In this document: positions 11,220-24,100 of the stretch, one piece after another | Layout of the letters: every line of letters begins with the position of its first letter | How positions within the stretch are numbered: the first letter of the stretch is position 1 | NCBI GenBank assembly: GCA_030248195.1 | Contig: JASAND010020923.1 | Coordinates: forward strand, 1-64,000 | Reading direction: 5' to 3' | Length of the DNA stretch: 64,000 nucleotides | DNA from: Trissonchulus latispiculum | Taxonomy: Eukaryota > Nematoda > Enoplea > Enoplida > Ironidae | Translations under genes and position numbers: made by a program | Notes under the pieces: generated by a model | Told to the model about the DNA's origin: nothing | What the model saw: the letters and a program-made list of their open reading frames with translations, nothing else | Database searches by the model: none

Positions 11220-12236
11220 TGATTAACTGCGGTAACTTACGAATTTAATAGCAGATAAGGATACCAATAAGCATACACCGCTAATACAATACAAATATAC
11301 GAGAGCCCGCAGGCGACTGATCACCACGACAGAAACATATCAACTGACTAATTAACTGATTTGGCTAATTATTGATATGGCCGAAGCGGAGTATTCTACA
11401 CATTATAGATGAAGAAATCAATCAAAGATTAGTGAAATATACTTCGCAGGGCGAGTATTAAACATTATCCCGTGGCGAAAGATTTTAGCGCCTGATAAAA
11501 TTTCCAAGGTAAAAGAGAGATGCTACCATAAATGCTGAGAGTTTTAAGATGGTAAAATTTAAGAGAAAAGTACTTTCAAGACATGGGCGAGTAAGCTTTC
11601 AAGTAAGCAGCCATGGGAAGGCCTGGCGAATTTACTACCCATGATAACAAAAAGAGCTTCAGATAGTAAACCAAGCGGCTTAACGAAAATAGAAACTTTC
11701 AGAAAAAGAGATAAGAAAAGTGGTAGCAAAAGTAATTCAAAGTAACACAAGCAAATACGAAAAATGGGGATTATTCTTCAATATTGGGACAAAGTTGATA
11801 GCATTTTAAAGCGAAATAGTATTTCAATTTAGAGAATTAGAAAGAGAAATAATTCGAAAAAATAGTCGACAACGAAATCCCAACATGAAAAATGTAACCC
11901 TTTAGCCACTATTAATAGAAAACCACAACAATTACACAAAATCCCACAATTACATACAAAACCAAGCACACTTACAAATACGTTTATAGAGCGCGCACAA
12001 TGCAGAGAATTCACTAGCTATACAAGACGAAATAATACACTTATAACTATACAGCAGTTCAAGAGATTAAAACATACTACATTTACCCTTTCATTAAAAC
12101 AAAGTTACACTAAATACGACAAACATTATCCTTTGCAACAGTGGTAAAAGATTAATATATGACACATACAACATAACTGTTAAATGGATTTTACACAGGG
12201 CATTAAACTGTGTTTAAAAGACATAACAGATATAGA
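11220..12236. other. AT-rich intergenic DNA
   Basis: Purine-rich top strand with short open frames only; no gene or clear repeat boundary identified. Confidence 0.4.
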
Positions 12237-12243
12237 GTAATAT

Positions 12244-12901
12244 CAAGAGTGCATACTTGCACTATATATTGGAAGAAGAGTAAGTCACTAGAGGGCTCCT
12301 CTTCTTGGCATTGCGTAACGGTGCTCCGACCACAATACGCGAATGTTCCCCCGTTTGGGGGGGGGTCGACAAGCATACCCCCTCCCCGTTTGGTGGGGGG
12401 GGGGGTATGCAAAAGGGGTCCCCGGTTGGTGGGGGGTATGCAAAAGGGGACCCTGTTTGGTGGGGGGGGTAGGCAGAAGGGGGTCCCCGTTGGGGGGGGG
12501 GTCGCTAAGTCAGATTGGCTGAATCTGATTGACTGTTGACGACCCCCCCCCCAAACGGGGACCTCTTTTCAGCTACCCTCCCCCCCACCAAACGGGGTCC
12601 CCTTTTCAAATAGAACAAAAACTACCGTAATCCTCTGCTCTAACCCTCCCCCACCAAACGGGGAGGGGGTCTCTGCAATCTGATTGGCTGTTGGCTACCC
12701 CCCCCCACCAAACGGGGACCTCTTTTCAGCTACCCTCCCACCAAACGGAGAAGGGGTATGCTTTGTCGAAGAGAGCTACTCCCCTACCAAACGGGGGAAC
12801 ATTCGCGTATTGCGGTCGCAGCACCGTTACGCAATGCCAAGAAGAGGAGCCCTCTAGTGGCTTACTATTCTTCTTATATATAGTGCAATTATGCACTCCT
12901 G
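12244..12901. mobile_element. Foldback element with G/C-run core, copy 1
   Basis: The ends are CAAGAGTGCATACTTGCAC and the complement of CAGGAGTGCATAATTGCAC. The arms share CTAGAGGGCTCCTCTTCTTGG and GCATTGCGTAACGGTG. The core consists of repeated CCCCGTTTGGTGGGGG-type words in both orientations. The flanks are GTAATAT on both sides (12237-12243 and 12902-12908). A sister copy sits at 47373-47962. No coding capacity; open frames through the core are artefacts of G runs. Confidence 0.85.
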
Positions 12902-12908
12902 GTAATAT

Positions 12909-13831
12909 ATAGCTTTAAGCTAATAGTGCAAAAATCAAAATACAGTAAACACAGAAAATTACTAAACTATAACAAAGTCAAACATACTCCGGTTAACAAA
13001 GTAGTAGAAAAATGAGAAGAAGCAGAAACTACCATGTACAGTACTTTCCGTCCTAACTTAACTCTTGGGCATAACTCAATGATTGGAAAGCAAAGAAGTA
13101 AATGTTAATTTAAGAAAAGAAACAATAGAGAAAAACAACAAAGAAATTTCACCAAATACATCCTAAACTCCAAACTAACTAACTCAAAAGCGAAAAACAA
13201 ATCAATTTTCTTTGCGCGAAAATAAAGAATTTTCAAAACCCTAACTCAAATAACAAAAAATACAGTTCCCCGGCGAAAAGAATGAGTGCCTACGAATTCA
13301 ACAAAGACAAATATAAACCCTGACAAGAACCAAGTGATTAAGGGAATACTAGTACAAAAAATCACAACATAAATTTACAACAACAAAGAAAAACCTAGCT
13401 AAGCAATATATAAATGGAATGACAGAAACGAAAAACTACACTACAAGAAAAATTAAAGACAAAGCATGAAAGACAAAAATTAAAGTACATATATAGACTA
13501 CTACAAAAGACTAAATTCAAAATCTAAATTTAAAAGTTCATATTCTTTGTAGATAATGGCAGTATGGTAAGGCAGATATTACGGCTTTTTGTCATCCGGT
13601 AGGCACATTGAGCACTGAGCGCCGTATTTAGCACCGAGAGAGCTAAAAAGAAAGGGGATTAGACAACATAACCACCCTAAAAATTTCCAAACATTGAGCT
13701 TCTTTAGAGATTAAACTAGTAGCAAAAGTGAAAAGATTTACAAGGAATCTTTTTACAAAATGACTAAAGCTGCTCTCCAAAGATTAAAAAAATGAGATTC
13801 TACTTAAATACAAAACACTACACCAACGTCC
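12909..13831. other. AT-rich intergenic DNA
   Basis: A-rich sequence with no supported exon, RNA gene or repeat boundary. Confidence 0.4.
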
Positions 13832-14487
13832 GATTGCACCAAATCGGGCTAAGTTAGCTCGGTGTTAACCTAACACCGAGTTAACTCGGTGCTAACTATT
13901 CTGCAGCTAAGCTTCAGCTGAGTGTTAAACTTTAGTCCATTGCACCAACTTAGTTTTTGTCAAGAATAACAAACTCTAAGCTTCAGCTCAGGGTTAGAGT
14001 TAGCCAATCAAATTCGTTTTCTCAATCAAATTATCCAATCATCATCTTTCAACATTAGCTGAAGACTACTTTAACCTTGAGGTTAACTCCGAGCTAAGTC
14101 TTTGTTCCCCTTAACTCTGAGCTAAAGGTTATCATTTAAGTATTGGATCAAATCGCAAATGTCACATATGAAACAATACTGCGAAAATCATTTTCCAAAA
14201 AACTGAAGTATTCTCAAATGTCTGATTGAACAATCCATAAATAACAATAACAAACAACAATTTTCTGATAAATGAAGGCGGAAATGTTAGAAATTGAGTT
14301 AGTCCTCAGCTAATCCTGTTGACAATCAGAGTTAAATTTTGCATGCTGAAGACTAAGTTAACTCGGAGTTAACCTCAAGGTTAACTTACGCTTATTTGGT
14401 GCAACGGATTAGCTGAGAGTTAACAGGTTAACACCGTGTTAACCTTGAGGTTAACTTAACACCGAGCTAATCCTGTTTGGTGCAATC
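13832..14487. mobile_element. Foldback element, GATTGCACCAAA ends, GTTAAC words
   Basis: The ends are GATTGCACCAAA and TTTGGTGCAATC. The arms contain many copies of GCTCGGTGTTAAC and GAGGTTAACTC-like words in both orientations. A second GCACCAA sits at about 13953 inside the left arm. The end sequence and an internal GTTAGCCAATCAAAT segment are shared with the larger element at 39303-41299. Confidence 0.75.
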
Positions 14488-15897
14488 CACTGCAAGTATA
14501 CCATGTTTTTCCGAGCTTTTAAGTCTAGTTCAAGATAGAAAGTGAAAAGATGTACACAGATTAGAGCTACTATACACCCTTTTCATGGCAAATGAGCTGA
14601 ATTTTAGGTGTGTAAAATACAGATTAAAGATAAGAAACTACAGACTAAATACCAGACTAAATACTAAATGACTAAATAGAAAAAGTACAAAGCAAATAAC
14701 TAACTATCTGTAGAAAATGCAAGAAAAACAAAAACCAAAGTTAACTATATATTCCAAAATACTAAACTATATAAGTTCCAATTAACATCAGATTAGCTTC
14801 CGCTTAGCTTGCCCGACAAAATAAAGAATACAACAAATCAATGAAGCTGTCCTATCTAACCTAACTACTAAGCGCTGGCATCATATATGTTACGGTCAAT
14901 CATTTATTATTATAGACCTCTTTCGTCTCTTTTCGATGCCTTTTATGTTTTGCCCTTTTACAGCTTTCAGGATCTGGGCTAAGCAGTCACGCATATTATT
15001 ACTGAGATTCACAAAAAGAACAATGAACAAAAATTTAAAAATGAAGTAGATTATGTATAGAATGCCTTTGATTAATGCAACAAAATACCAGTTAACGAAC
15101 AAAAAGAAAATACTGACTAAATACTGCATAATATATATGAGCCAGCTAAACTCTAATCAAAGATTCTTCAAATTAAACATAGTATATGAGGCGTTTTAAT
15201 TATTGAACGTATATATAAGCCTCTTTAGCTTCAACAACAACAACAACAACAACAAAACAACTACGTATCTTCAAAATAATTGCTTGCCTATCCAAAAAGT
15301 AGAACAATTCCAGTAAAGTAAACAACAAAACGTAGCTTTAGGAAAAATAGTAACACGTTAGCTTCCAAAATTCCGATTAATATACGACCATGGCGCAGAT
15401 GTTTTACAGATGTTAAACCGTGTAATCGTTACTGACAAAGTTAGAAGAATTTAGAGTTAGTCAACAAGCTTCATGTTTTGCAACCTGACAACCTGAAGGC
15501 TCTATTTATTTTGTATTCTTGATTTTGTTTAATTTCCCAGTGCAACTTCACAGATACAAAAATTGTTTGCTCGCAGCAAGTCTTTTGTAACAGTAACAGC
15601 AACAGTGACAGTGAGGTAACAGTTTGCGGATTCAGTGTGCTCTAAGCACTACAAATTTTGCAGATAACTCTTGCTTGATAGTTCACAGTAATTGCGCAAA
15701 GCCCACCGCGGTAGTAGTACTACCACCTTAAGTTTAGACATATTATCCATGTAGGCACTACTAATTCTAGCAGGCTACCAATGCTTTTTTTTCTCTCATT
15801 ACACACAGTTAGAAAATTCAAATAGGAATTGCAATTTATCATTGAAGATTTAGAAATTTGGTATTAGCCATTATAGCTACGGCTTAGCTTACAGTTT
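14488..15897. other. Intergenic region upstream of eIF3B
   Basis: AT-rich. Holds a CAA microsatellite (about 15231-15263) and a degenerate CAGTAA/CAGTGA run near 15590-15625. The promoter of eIF3B should lie here, but no TATA box or initiator stands out. Confidence 0.4.
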
Positions 15898-15902
15898 AGC
15901 AA
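15891..15902 (+). promoter_or_regulatory. Possible trans-splice acceptor before the eIF3B start
   Basis: ACAGTTTAG precedes CAA and the start codon, so a 3' splice site lies three bases upstream of ATG with no upstream exon evident. This is typical of spliced-leader addition in nematodes. It is inference only; an ordinary 5' untranslated intron is equally possible. Confidence 0.35.
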
Positions 15903-18080
15903 ATGACTATACGTGCTGGTGGGGAAATCTTTGATGCTAAAGAAAAATTTCCGCCTAGAGACGAATTATCAGCTAAAGATAAAACATATCCTGACAAGAA
16001 GGTTGTCACAGCTATGGAAAATGGCATTGACCAAGAGATGTCGTTTAGCGATAGTGAAGATTTTCGAGACGATATCTCAGATGAAGGTAAGATTAAATCA
16101 ATCGGACATTATTTGGCAAGTTTCCTATTCAGGGTTTGGATTTTGGATGCTGGAAATTTTAGTTCATTTATCCCCTTTCAGAATTTTTGACAATTCTCCA
16201 CACGATTGACTATCCCCAATCCGATCCGGCCCCTTCCCCCGGCCGCGGCCCTCTTGCCCCCCCCCATGCCCGCGGCAGACTACTCTATTTTTAGGAATTC
16301 ATTGATTTAGGATTTTCATTGGCCCCGGTATTATTTACTCTATTAGGAATAGGGATATCTATAACCGCAAACTTACTGCCAATGAGTGGTTTGCGCCAAG
16401 AGTGAGCTTATACTAGTCTCCCCCTCCTCTGGGTCTCCTCGCGGCTCCGCTCCCTTTGCTTTTGGTTGGGTTGGGTGGGGGTCGGCGTAAAGTTACCCTT
16501 TGCATGACAACCTACACAAATATGTATCAGTTCTAAGAAACATGACAAAATTTTATGCAAAATCGACAATATTTTGATGAAACAATGGAAAATTTTTGTT
16601 GAAAATGAGTAAAATTTTAGGAACTTGCAAAGCAAAAAATTGCCAAAAGAGTTGCAAATTTTGGATTTTCAAAAAAAGATGGCACGGTTTCAGGATCCTC
16701 CAAATATCCTATCGCCGCTACTGGTTGCACCGGCAGTAAAGCCCCCGCCTCAGCAGTCAGATCCGACCGGCACCAAAATTTAGCGAATTTTTTACATTTA
16801 CAATGATTTTGCCCGAAAATTTTGAATTCGACAAAAGCTTTGCAAATAATTTAAGATATATTATATACATGCGTAATGTTTGTTGTACTTACCTAAAATT
16901 GTTGGCAAATTTGATTTTTTTGGTCTAAACTTAATTTTTGGGTTCAGTCGGACACGTCTTGTCCTGGCTATCCAAAATATAAATTTTATTGCAAAAAGAC
17001 ACGTTTCTGATCCCCTTGCTTTAACTTGGTCCCATTTCGGAAACTTTAATGTCATCATCGCTATTGTTATTACTGTTTATCTACTAAAGATTTCACTAAT
17101 TATATTTAATTATATATCTCATTTTGAGTATTATTGTCTATGTATTACGTATCTATATTTATTTATATTACTATTATAATTTATATAATATTCACATTTA
17201 GATCTGTTGAGTGATCTGTTAGAACGAAGGCCAACAGAACATGACAACACCGAAAATATTTTAATCGTAGATGGCATACCCGTCGTTGGTCCTGAACGGC
17301 TTCCCAAGCTGCAAACAGTTCTTTCCAAAATCTTTAGCAAATTTGGTGTGATTAAAGAATCGCACTATCCTGTGACTGCTGAAGGCGAAACAAAGGGGTA
17401 TATTATACGTATATGTTGTTTTATGTATATTTGTGGTTTGTGGTAATGCGGCTAATTATCAAATTTGGAGAAATACACGAACGAAACTTTAGTGATGTTT
17501 GCGTATCCGCATTGTGCTACTTTCTGAAACTTTTAGACAGTCGTTTTATGCAATTAGTTAAAAACTGTTTGTTTCGATTGAATGATTACTTTGCTTTTCG
17601 TTTATATATCAATCTGCTTTTGGTTACTCTGGATCGGGATAGTCGACCCTTGGATCCATGGATCAACTATACATATACTCTAGCAATATAGATTCCAACT
17701 GTCATACCACAGTTTGCGTTTACAAATTTAATTTTCGTAGTATATTATTTGAATTTACATATTTTTGTATTTCAGATACGCTTTCATTGAGTACGATAAT
17801 AGACGAATTGCACAAGAAGCCTGCAGTTTGATCGACGGTTACAGATTGGACAAGGCTCACACCTTCTCTGTCAACGTTTTTTCGGATTTGGAAAAGTTAG
17901 TCTGATTATTCGTTACGTATGTATACTTACTGTCTGTTTCGTGTTTTCACATTGCTTACATCGGGTAGAGCCCTAATCGTACGTACAACGTATACACGTT
18001 TTATTGAAAGCGTTAATTTATTGAGCACTCCACGTGTTCAACCCTGATTGCTTGTCGCTCTAATTCTAACGGTTAAATTT

Positions 18081-18160
<80 letters not shown>

Positions 18161-21100
18161 TCGGATATACATATACGTATACGTATCCCGCGACCATCTT
18201 GGCACGTCCAGGTCTAAAACTTAAAAAACCAAGGTTCCAGAGCAAACTGTTACCGAATTTTTCATAATGCCGCCGCCCCCCCGAAACCGGACGTAAAGAA
18301 AAAGTCGTTTGTACTATACATTCCTTAGCGACACATTTTAATAATTTGGCGCAGTCATCTCAATTTCTACTTAATTTACACTTTTTAAACCATTCTACGT
18401 ATACAGCAAGCTTAACAAAAAAATCACCCGAAATTTTAACAAAAAAATCACCCCACCTTGACTCACAGGAAAGTCGCAGAGACCCAATTTTTTGCATGGT
18501 GATGCCACACATCTCGACATTACAGCCTTTGAGTTTGAGCCCCTAGGCCCTCTCTATGCGTTCAGGGCAGACCTTTGTCCTTTAAGTAAGGGTGCCCAAA
18601 AGTGACCTCAAAAACGTTCATGACCGAAGTTCAAATTTCGGCTGCTATTTACAAAGGGAAAACCCTAGGCAACCCATATTGTACATGTGACATATCCTGA
18701 CTGTGGGCTATCGATACATATATAGAAGTTCCCAGTCCGACCTCTGAGCCGTCCTGGGGTGGGTGATTTTTTTGTTAAAATTTTAACAAATAAAAATCAT
18801 TTTTATGTTTTGTTGCTGAAGACAGAACAGCAGCTAAAGCAAAACTAACGTTAAATTCGAGCTCAGTGACCTCGAAAGCCCTTATATATATACGTTGTTT
18901 CTGAGGTTGTCTGGCACTTCTGGTAGTCCAACCTGGTAACCAGCCGGGCTTGAACCGTCCGACGGTAAACGTGATCCCAGAAGTCAGTATTAGCCCATAG
19001 TTACCTAAAAACTAATGCCAGATTTGAATTCAGTGCCCTGGAAAACCCCTAGGACATGTTTATAGCCATTTCGGACTGTCCAGTTGGTGCCTGGAGGGTC
19101 CGGATGGGTCCGGCAGGGATCACGTGACCGTGGGTCATACACCACCAACATACGAAGTACTGAGTTTCTCAGAAAAAATGCCTGGAAATAGGTTATAATC
19201 ACTCACAAACACGAAAAAACAACGTTTTAGCCTTTATAAGGGCACTTTAGAGCCACTAGACCTGGGCTTATTCTAGGGAATTTTTCTTGGGTGGGGGCTC
19301 TTTGGGGGTGGGGCCCCTCGGGGGGCGAGTCATTCTTGGGGGGGGGCGAAAATTTTTCAAAAATTTTCTAAAAACATGCTAAAAATAGCGCTTAAATAGT
19401 CAAAAATCGACTAAAAATCTCCGGCGAAGCCTTGCTTTTTTTGCGAACTTTTTTTGCCCCCAGCAGCTGGGCTTATTCTAGGGATTTTTTCTTGGGGGGG
19501 GGCTTCTTGGAGGGCCCCCCCCAAAGGTCCGAGGGGCAAGGAATTTTGGGGGAGGGCCAAAATTTTTCGAAAAATATGCTAAAAAGCGCTATTTTTCTGG
19601 CATATACTATAAAAGTGTTTAGTGTTTAAAAGGGCAAAAATTGAGTAAAAATCTCCGGCGAAGCCGGAAAATTTTTGCAAATTTTGCCTTCTGAGCATTT
19701 TTTTCAGGGAAAAAGTAGATACCAAAAGGGGCACCCACTTTTTTGGGGGGAAGGGTGTTTATGGGGGGCCCCCACCCCCCCACTAGAATAAGCCCAGCTA
19801 GACTTCATACTGGACGCTGTCGGGGGCTATCAGTGAACACTAAGACTTCGGCGGGGTCAGTTGCCTTAGTTGGTACACCAGGTTAGCTGTTTTGGTTGCT
19901 AAATACGTTATTTAATGTGCTCTATCCAAAACTGATGAGAAAAAGTTGCTAGCTGCTCTCTGGGATCCGATGCGCCATTTTTAAACTTGTGATTTTGTTG
20001 TTAAACCTTTAACAACAAAATCACGCATTTTCGTCTACTGCGACTCACTGGTAGGTCGTAGAGCAACGAAACTGGAGTGGTTTTATAGCTTAGCCCAAGA
20101 CCTATCCATGGATCCTCAAAGTATTCGATTTGGTTTAGTTTTGCGAAAGTTCCAGCCAAACAAGCGAATTTTGAGTTTTTTGTTAAGATTGCTATAGCAA
20201 GTTTTGTTGACATTTTTACATATCTTTGCCCTTTGGCGCGAAATGTACTCAATTTTTGCACATAATTTACGCTTCTCTTAGCTTTTGAAGCCGTTGCATA
20301 GCAAGTTTTTGACATTTTCAAAAACATTAACTTCTGGAGGGCTACGCCTTAGGCACCTGAAATTTGTTTGAGGTCCCCATCGAAAAACGATTGGGTCACT
20401 TGTTTTCGATCAAGCAAGTGAGAAACAACCTGTTTTAATATATTTATCTACTTGAAAATGTTCAAAATTAGTAAACTTAGTTCAGTTCAAGAGGTCTGTC
20501 GACGTTACATCCGTTATATACGTAATGTCTAATTTTTACAATATTTCTATCAACCCGGATTTGTGCTTGCAGATACAAGACTATCCCTGAAAAGTGGGAG
20601 AAGCCACAACCTAGACCATATGTGGATCATGTAAGCGTTTTGATATGGTTTGTTTGCCTTGCTGTTTTGGTGGTTTTCCGATTGTCATTACGGGCTTTGG
20701 TGCAGATATAAAAATTCGTGATTTTTTATTTTCAATTTGTTTCAAATGGATCTATCTTTACTTTAGATGTATAATGTGACACGGAAATGTCCCTAATGGG
20801 GATGCTTGCAGTCTTTTGTGGGCGCGTTTCATGCTGCTGAAATTGATTTTACTTCAGGACTGTTTAAACATACTGTCGTTTATGCTAAGCTTAACGCTTT
20901 TCAGGGAAATTTGCAATCGTGGCTTCTAAATCAAGATTGCCAAGACCAGTTTCTGGTTCAATACGAAGGTGGTGAAAAAGTAGCTGTGTTTCAGAATACG
21001 ATGCCTGAACCCTTTTTAGTTCAAGAAAAGCTGGTAAGTACACTGTCCATCCCGACTATAGTCAAATAGTGTTTGAATGCAATGCAGTGTACCCGATCCC

Positions 21101-24100
21101 ATCAGTTTTGTACATGTTGACATATTATGTAAGACGATCACCGAAGTCGACTGTGATCAGGTTGAAAACTGGGTTATTTCATGAATCGGTTAGAGCCACA
21201 AGCAGTTGTAGTTGCAAACTGCTGGCTTATTTTCCTTTGAAGGGACAGCTGGGCTTATTCTAGTAAGTAGGAGACTTCTGGGTGAATCGGTAATCCTTAG
21301 ATAGTAATAATTAGATTGAGCACTACTTAGCACTTCACTGAAATTCGTGTATATGACTTCACCCATGCAACACTTCCTCATAATTCTTTTCCGTATACAC
21401 ACCTGCGCCTAACCGTTGCGAAACTTAATCGATTAAGCTTAAATTTGGTGTGAGTGCATTTGAACGCAATATTTCCGAATGATCTGTAACAAAACATGTA
21501 CAAATTGAAAAATTTAATATTTCAAGTCTTTTAAAACGTAAGCTTAAATTTATGTTACAGATCGATCAGACGTGTGTTCAAATGCACCCATACGTATCAT
21601 AATTGAACCCAATCGGTTAAAGTTTGATGAAGAGGTGTGTGTATACGGAAGAATTACCGAATGTCATTTTTGTAGTCGGGCAAAATGTTTTCAAAAAGTT
21701 GAAAAAACCTGCGCTATGATGGTATTCGCAGAAAAAGTTGGTTTCCACTGTAAAAATACTGCAAATTTAATGTCAAAATGCAACAATGCGGTGAAAGATC
21801 TCAGGCGAAGTCGTAAAAATTTGAAATTTTGGTATTCTGAGCGATCTTTTTAGGACAAAACTTGGTTCCTAAAACAGTACCCGCTTTTTTAGGAGGGAAA
21901 GGTAATTTTAAGGTGACCCCTGGAGAGAAATCCAACCTGCAGAAGATTATAGGGTGCTTATCTCCGGATTCACAGCCCGAAGCCAGGATTGACAACTCAA
22001 ATGTTGCCTACATTTGTGGAAGGGGGGGGGGCAGCCCTTCATCAGGCATTACGGCAGAACACAGACTCCTGTTACCTTCTTATCGCAGTAGTGCCCATTT
22101 ACCGACCAGTTAAGGATAGACAGCTGGGTTGCCTGGAGCCCAGGGCGAACCTATATGTGCTTAGTCCCTTGCTCAAGGGAATTTGTGAAAGCCTTGTGGC
22201 TGCTGGAATTCGAACCGGGAATTCGAATTCCTTAGTCGAATGCCTTACCACTCGGCTGTCACGGCACACCACCACCTGAATTCACTTTCGTAAGTGATGA
22301 ACTTGAATAACACTGCTAGTTTGTCTACATTACATAGAAAACTATGGAACTTTGTCATTATCTTGTTTTTTCTAGCGGTGGACGGAAGCCACTGTAAGAT
22401 GGTCCCCGCAGGGATCGTATTTAGCCACATTTCATGCAAAAGGAATAGCTATTTGGGGCGGTGACAAATTTGAACAGATCAACAGATTCCCTCACCCAAA
22501 TGTATCATACATTGATTTTTCACCATGTGAAAAGTTAGTTGTATTTAATAAATTGGTGTACTTCTTAGTACGACAAGCGGGCTGCTCCTATGTGGTTAGT
22601 TGTTAAAAGATTGATACGTTGTTTGTGAAAGAGGGATAACTTAAGTATATTTAGGTTAAAGTTAATATGAAAATTAAAATGTAATTACTGGTTAATGAGA
22701 AGCTTGAAAAATTTGGGATCGTTTCCCTCGTAATTCTGAAACTCGGCTGTTGTTTTTGATTCGTTTTGTTTCAATTCACTACGTATATGCTTCAATTCAC
22801 TACGTATACGCCTTAACTGTAACGTGACTATCCAATTATAGATTCATAGTTACTTACTCGCTGCCAAAGAACCGTTATGCTGATTCTCCTGATGCTATTA
22901 GAATCTGGGAAATTCGTACCGGTGAAATGAAGAGGGCCTTTCCTGGTAGCGAAAAGCTAGTTCGGTTTTGGCCCTATTTTAGGTTAGCCTGGAATTATCC
23001 TTCATTTTTATTTTTTATAGTCCATAGTTTTATTCATATGTGGTACTTTCGTCTGTTTGACCATCATGTGCATAATTCTGCGAAAAATTGTGTCGGACTT
23101 AGGAAAGTTTTAAAAAGCTGGAAATTCTCATACCAATTTGAAATTTCACTGCTTTTACGACTAATTGCATTGGCGGTGTAGTAACATGCAATGTGTCGTT
23201 TAGATGGAATCTGTGGTGGGCTTAGGCCTGGGCTTATTCTACTGGGGGGCCTCCCCCATAAACACCCTTCCTCCCAAAAAATCGTTCCCCCCAAAATCGC
23301 CCCCCCCCCAAAAGTGGGTGCCCCTTTTGGTACTAAATTTTGTCCTGAAAAAATCGCACAGAAGGTCAAATTGTCAAAAATTTTCCGGCTTCGCCGGAGA
23401 TTTTTACTCATTTTTTGCCTTTTTTACACTAAATCTGCTTATTTTTGCAATAAAAATCAACTTTTACAGTACATACCAGAAAAATAGCGCCATTTTTAGC
23501 ATATTTTTAGAAAAATTTCGCCCCCCCCAAAATTTCCTTGCCCCTCGGACTTTTGGGGGAGGGGGCCCAAGCAGCCCCCCAAGAAAAAATGCCTAGAACA
23601 AGCCCAGTAGGCTATAGCTAACTCCATGTTGGGATGGGCTAGATTTTGCGAAAATTAGAAATTTTGCTAGAACATATTTCAGTTTATTTCTAATTTTTTG
23701 CAGCATTGGAAAAACATTGAGACACTGTTGTGTTGTCTTTCCTTTAGATTTTAAGAATAATAGAAACATAAAATCTCCATTCGTTTTCTTTACTTGCCAA
23801 TCTATAAAGCAGCTAGAATTTTAGTAGTTTTACTCAAATGATGGACCGGGGATGCCGCCATTGTTTTTATGTTCCGTTTAAAAGCTAACGATTCGTATAT
23901 AGCAATTTAACTTTATTTTGGCTTTCAAGATTGCTAAATTTTATCCCAGCTCAGGCCTGGTGCATCCTTGTTTTCTATGTACATTGTCTTTTCCTGAAGA
24001 TTTTGTTATAGTTCCTTTGGTTCTCTAATAAATCACGTGATCACGTTTCGAACTACTAAGTAGGCATACTCAGTTCTGCTATTGATTTCTTATTTCAGGT

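Noticed and set aside
12203..12912. Open frames rich in Gly and Pro
   Set aside because: Produced by G and C runs in the foldback core; the same artefact recurs in the second copy at 47356-47911.
18079..18267. Open frame with repeated Tyr-Ile
   Set aside because: Translation of the (TA)n microsatellite.
22186..22265. Functional tRNA gene
   Set aside because: A and B boxes are present but the anticodon and T stems do not pair properly and the acceptor ends do not match; better read as a SINE head.
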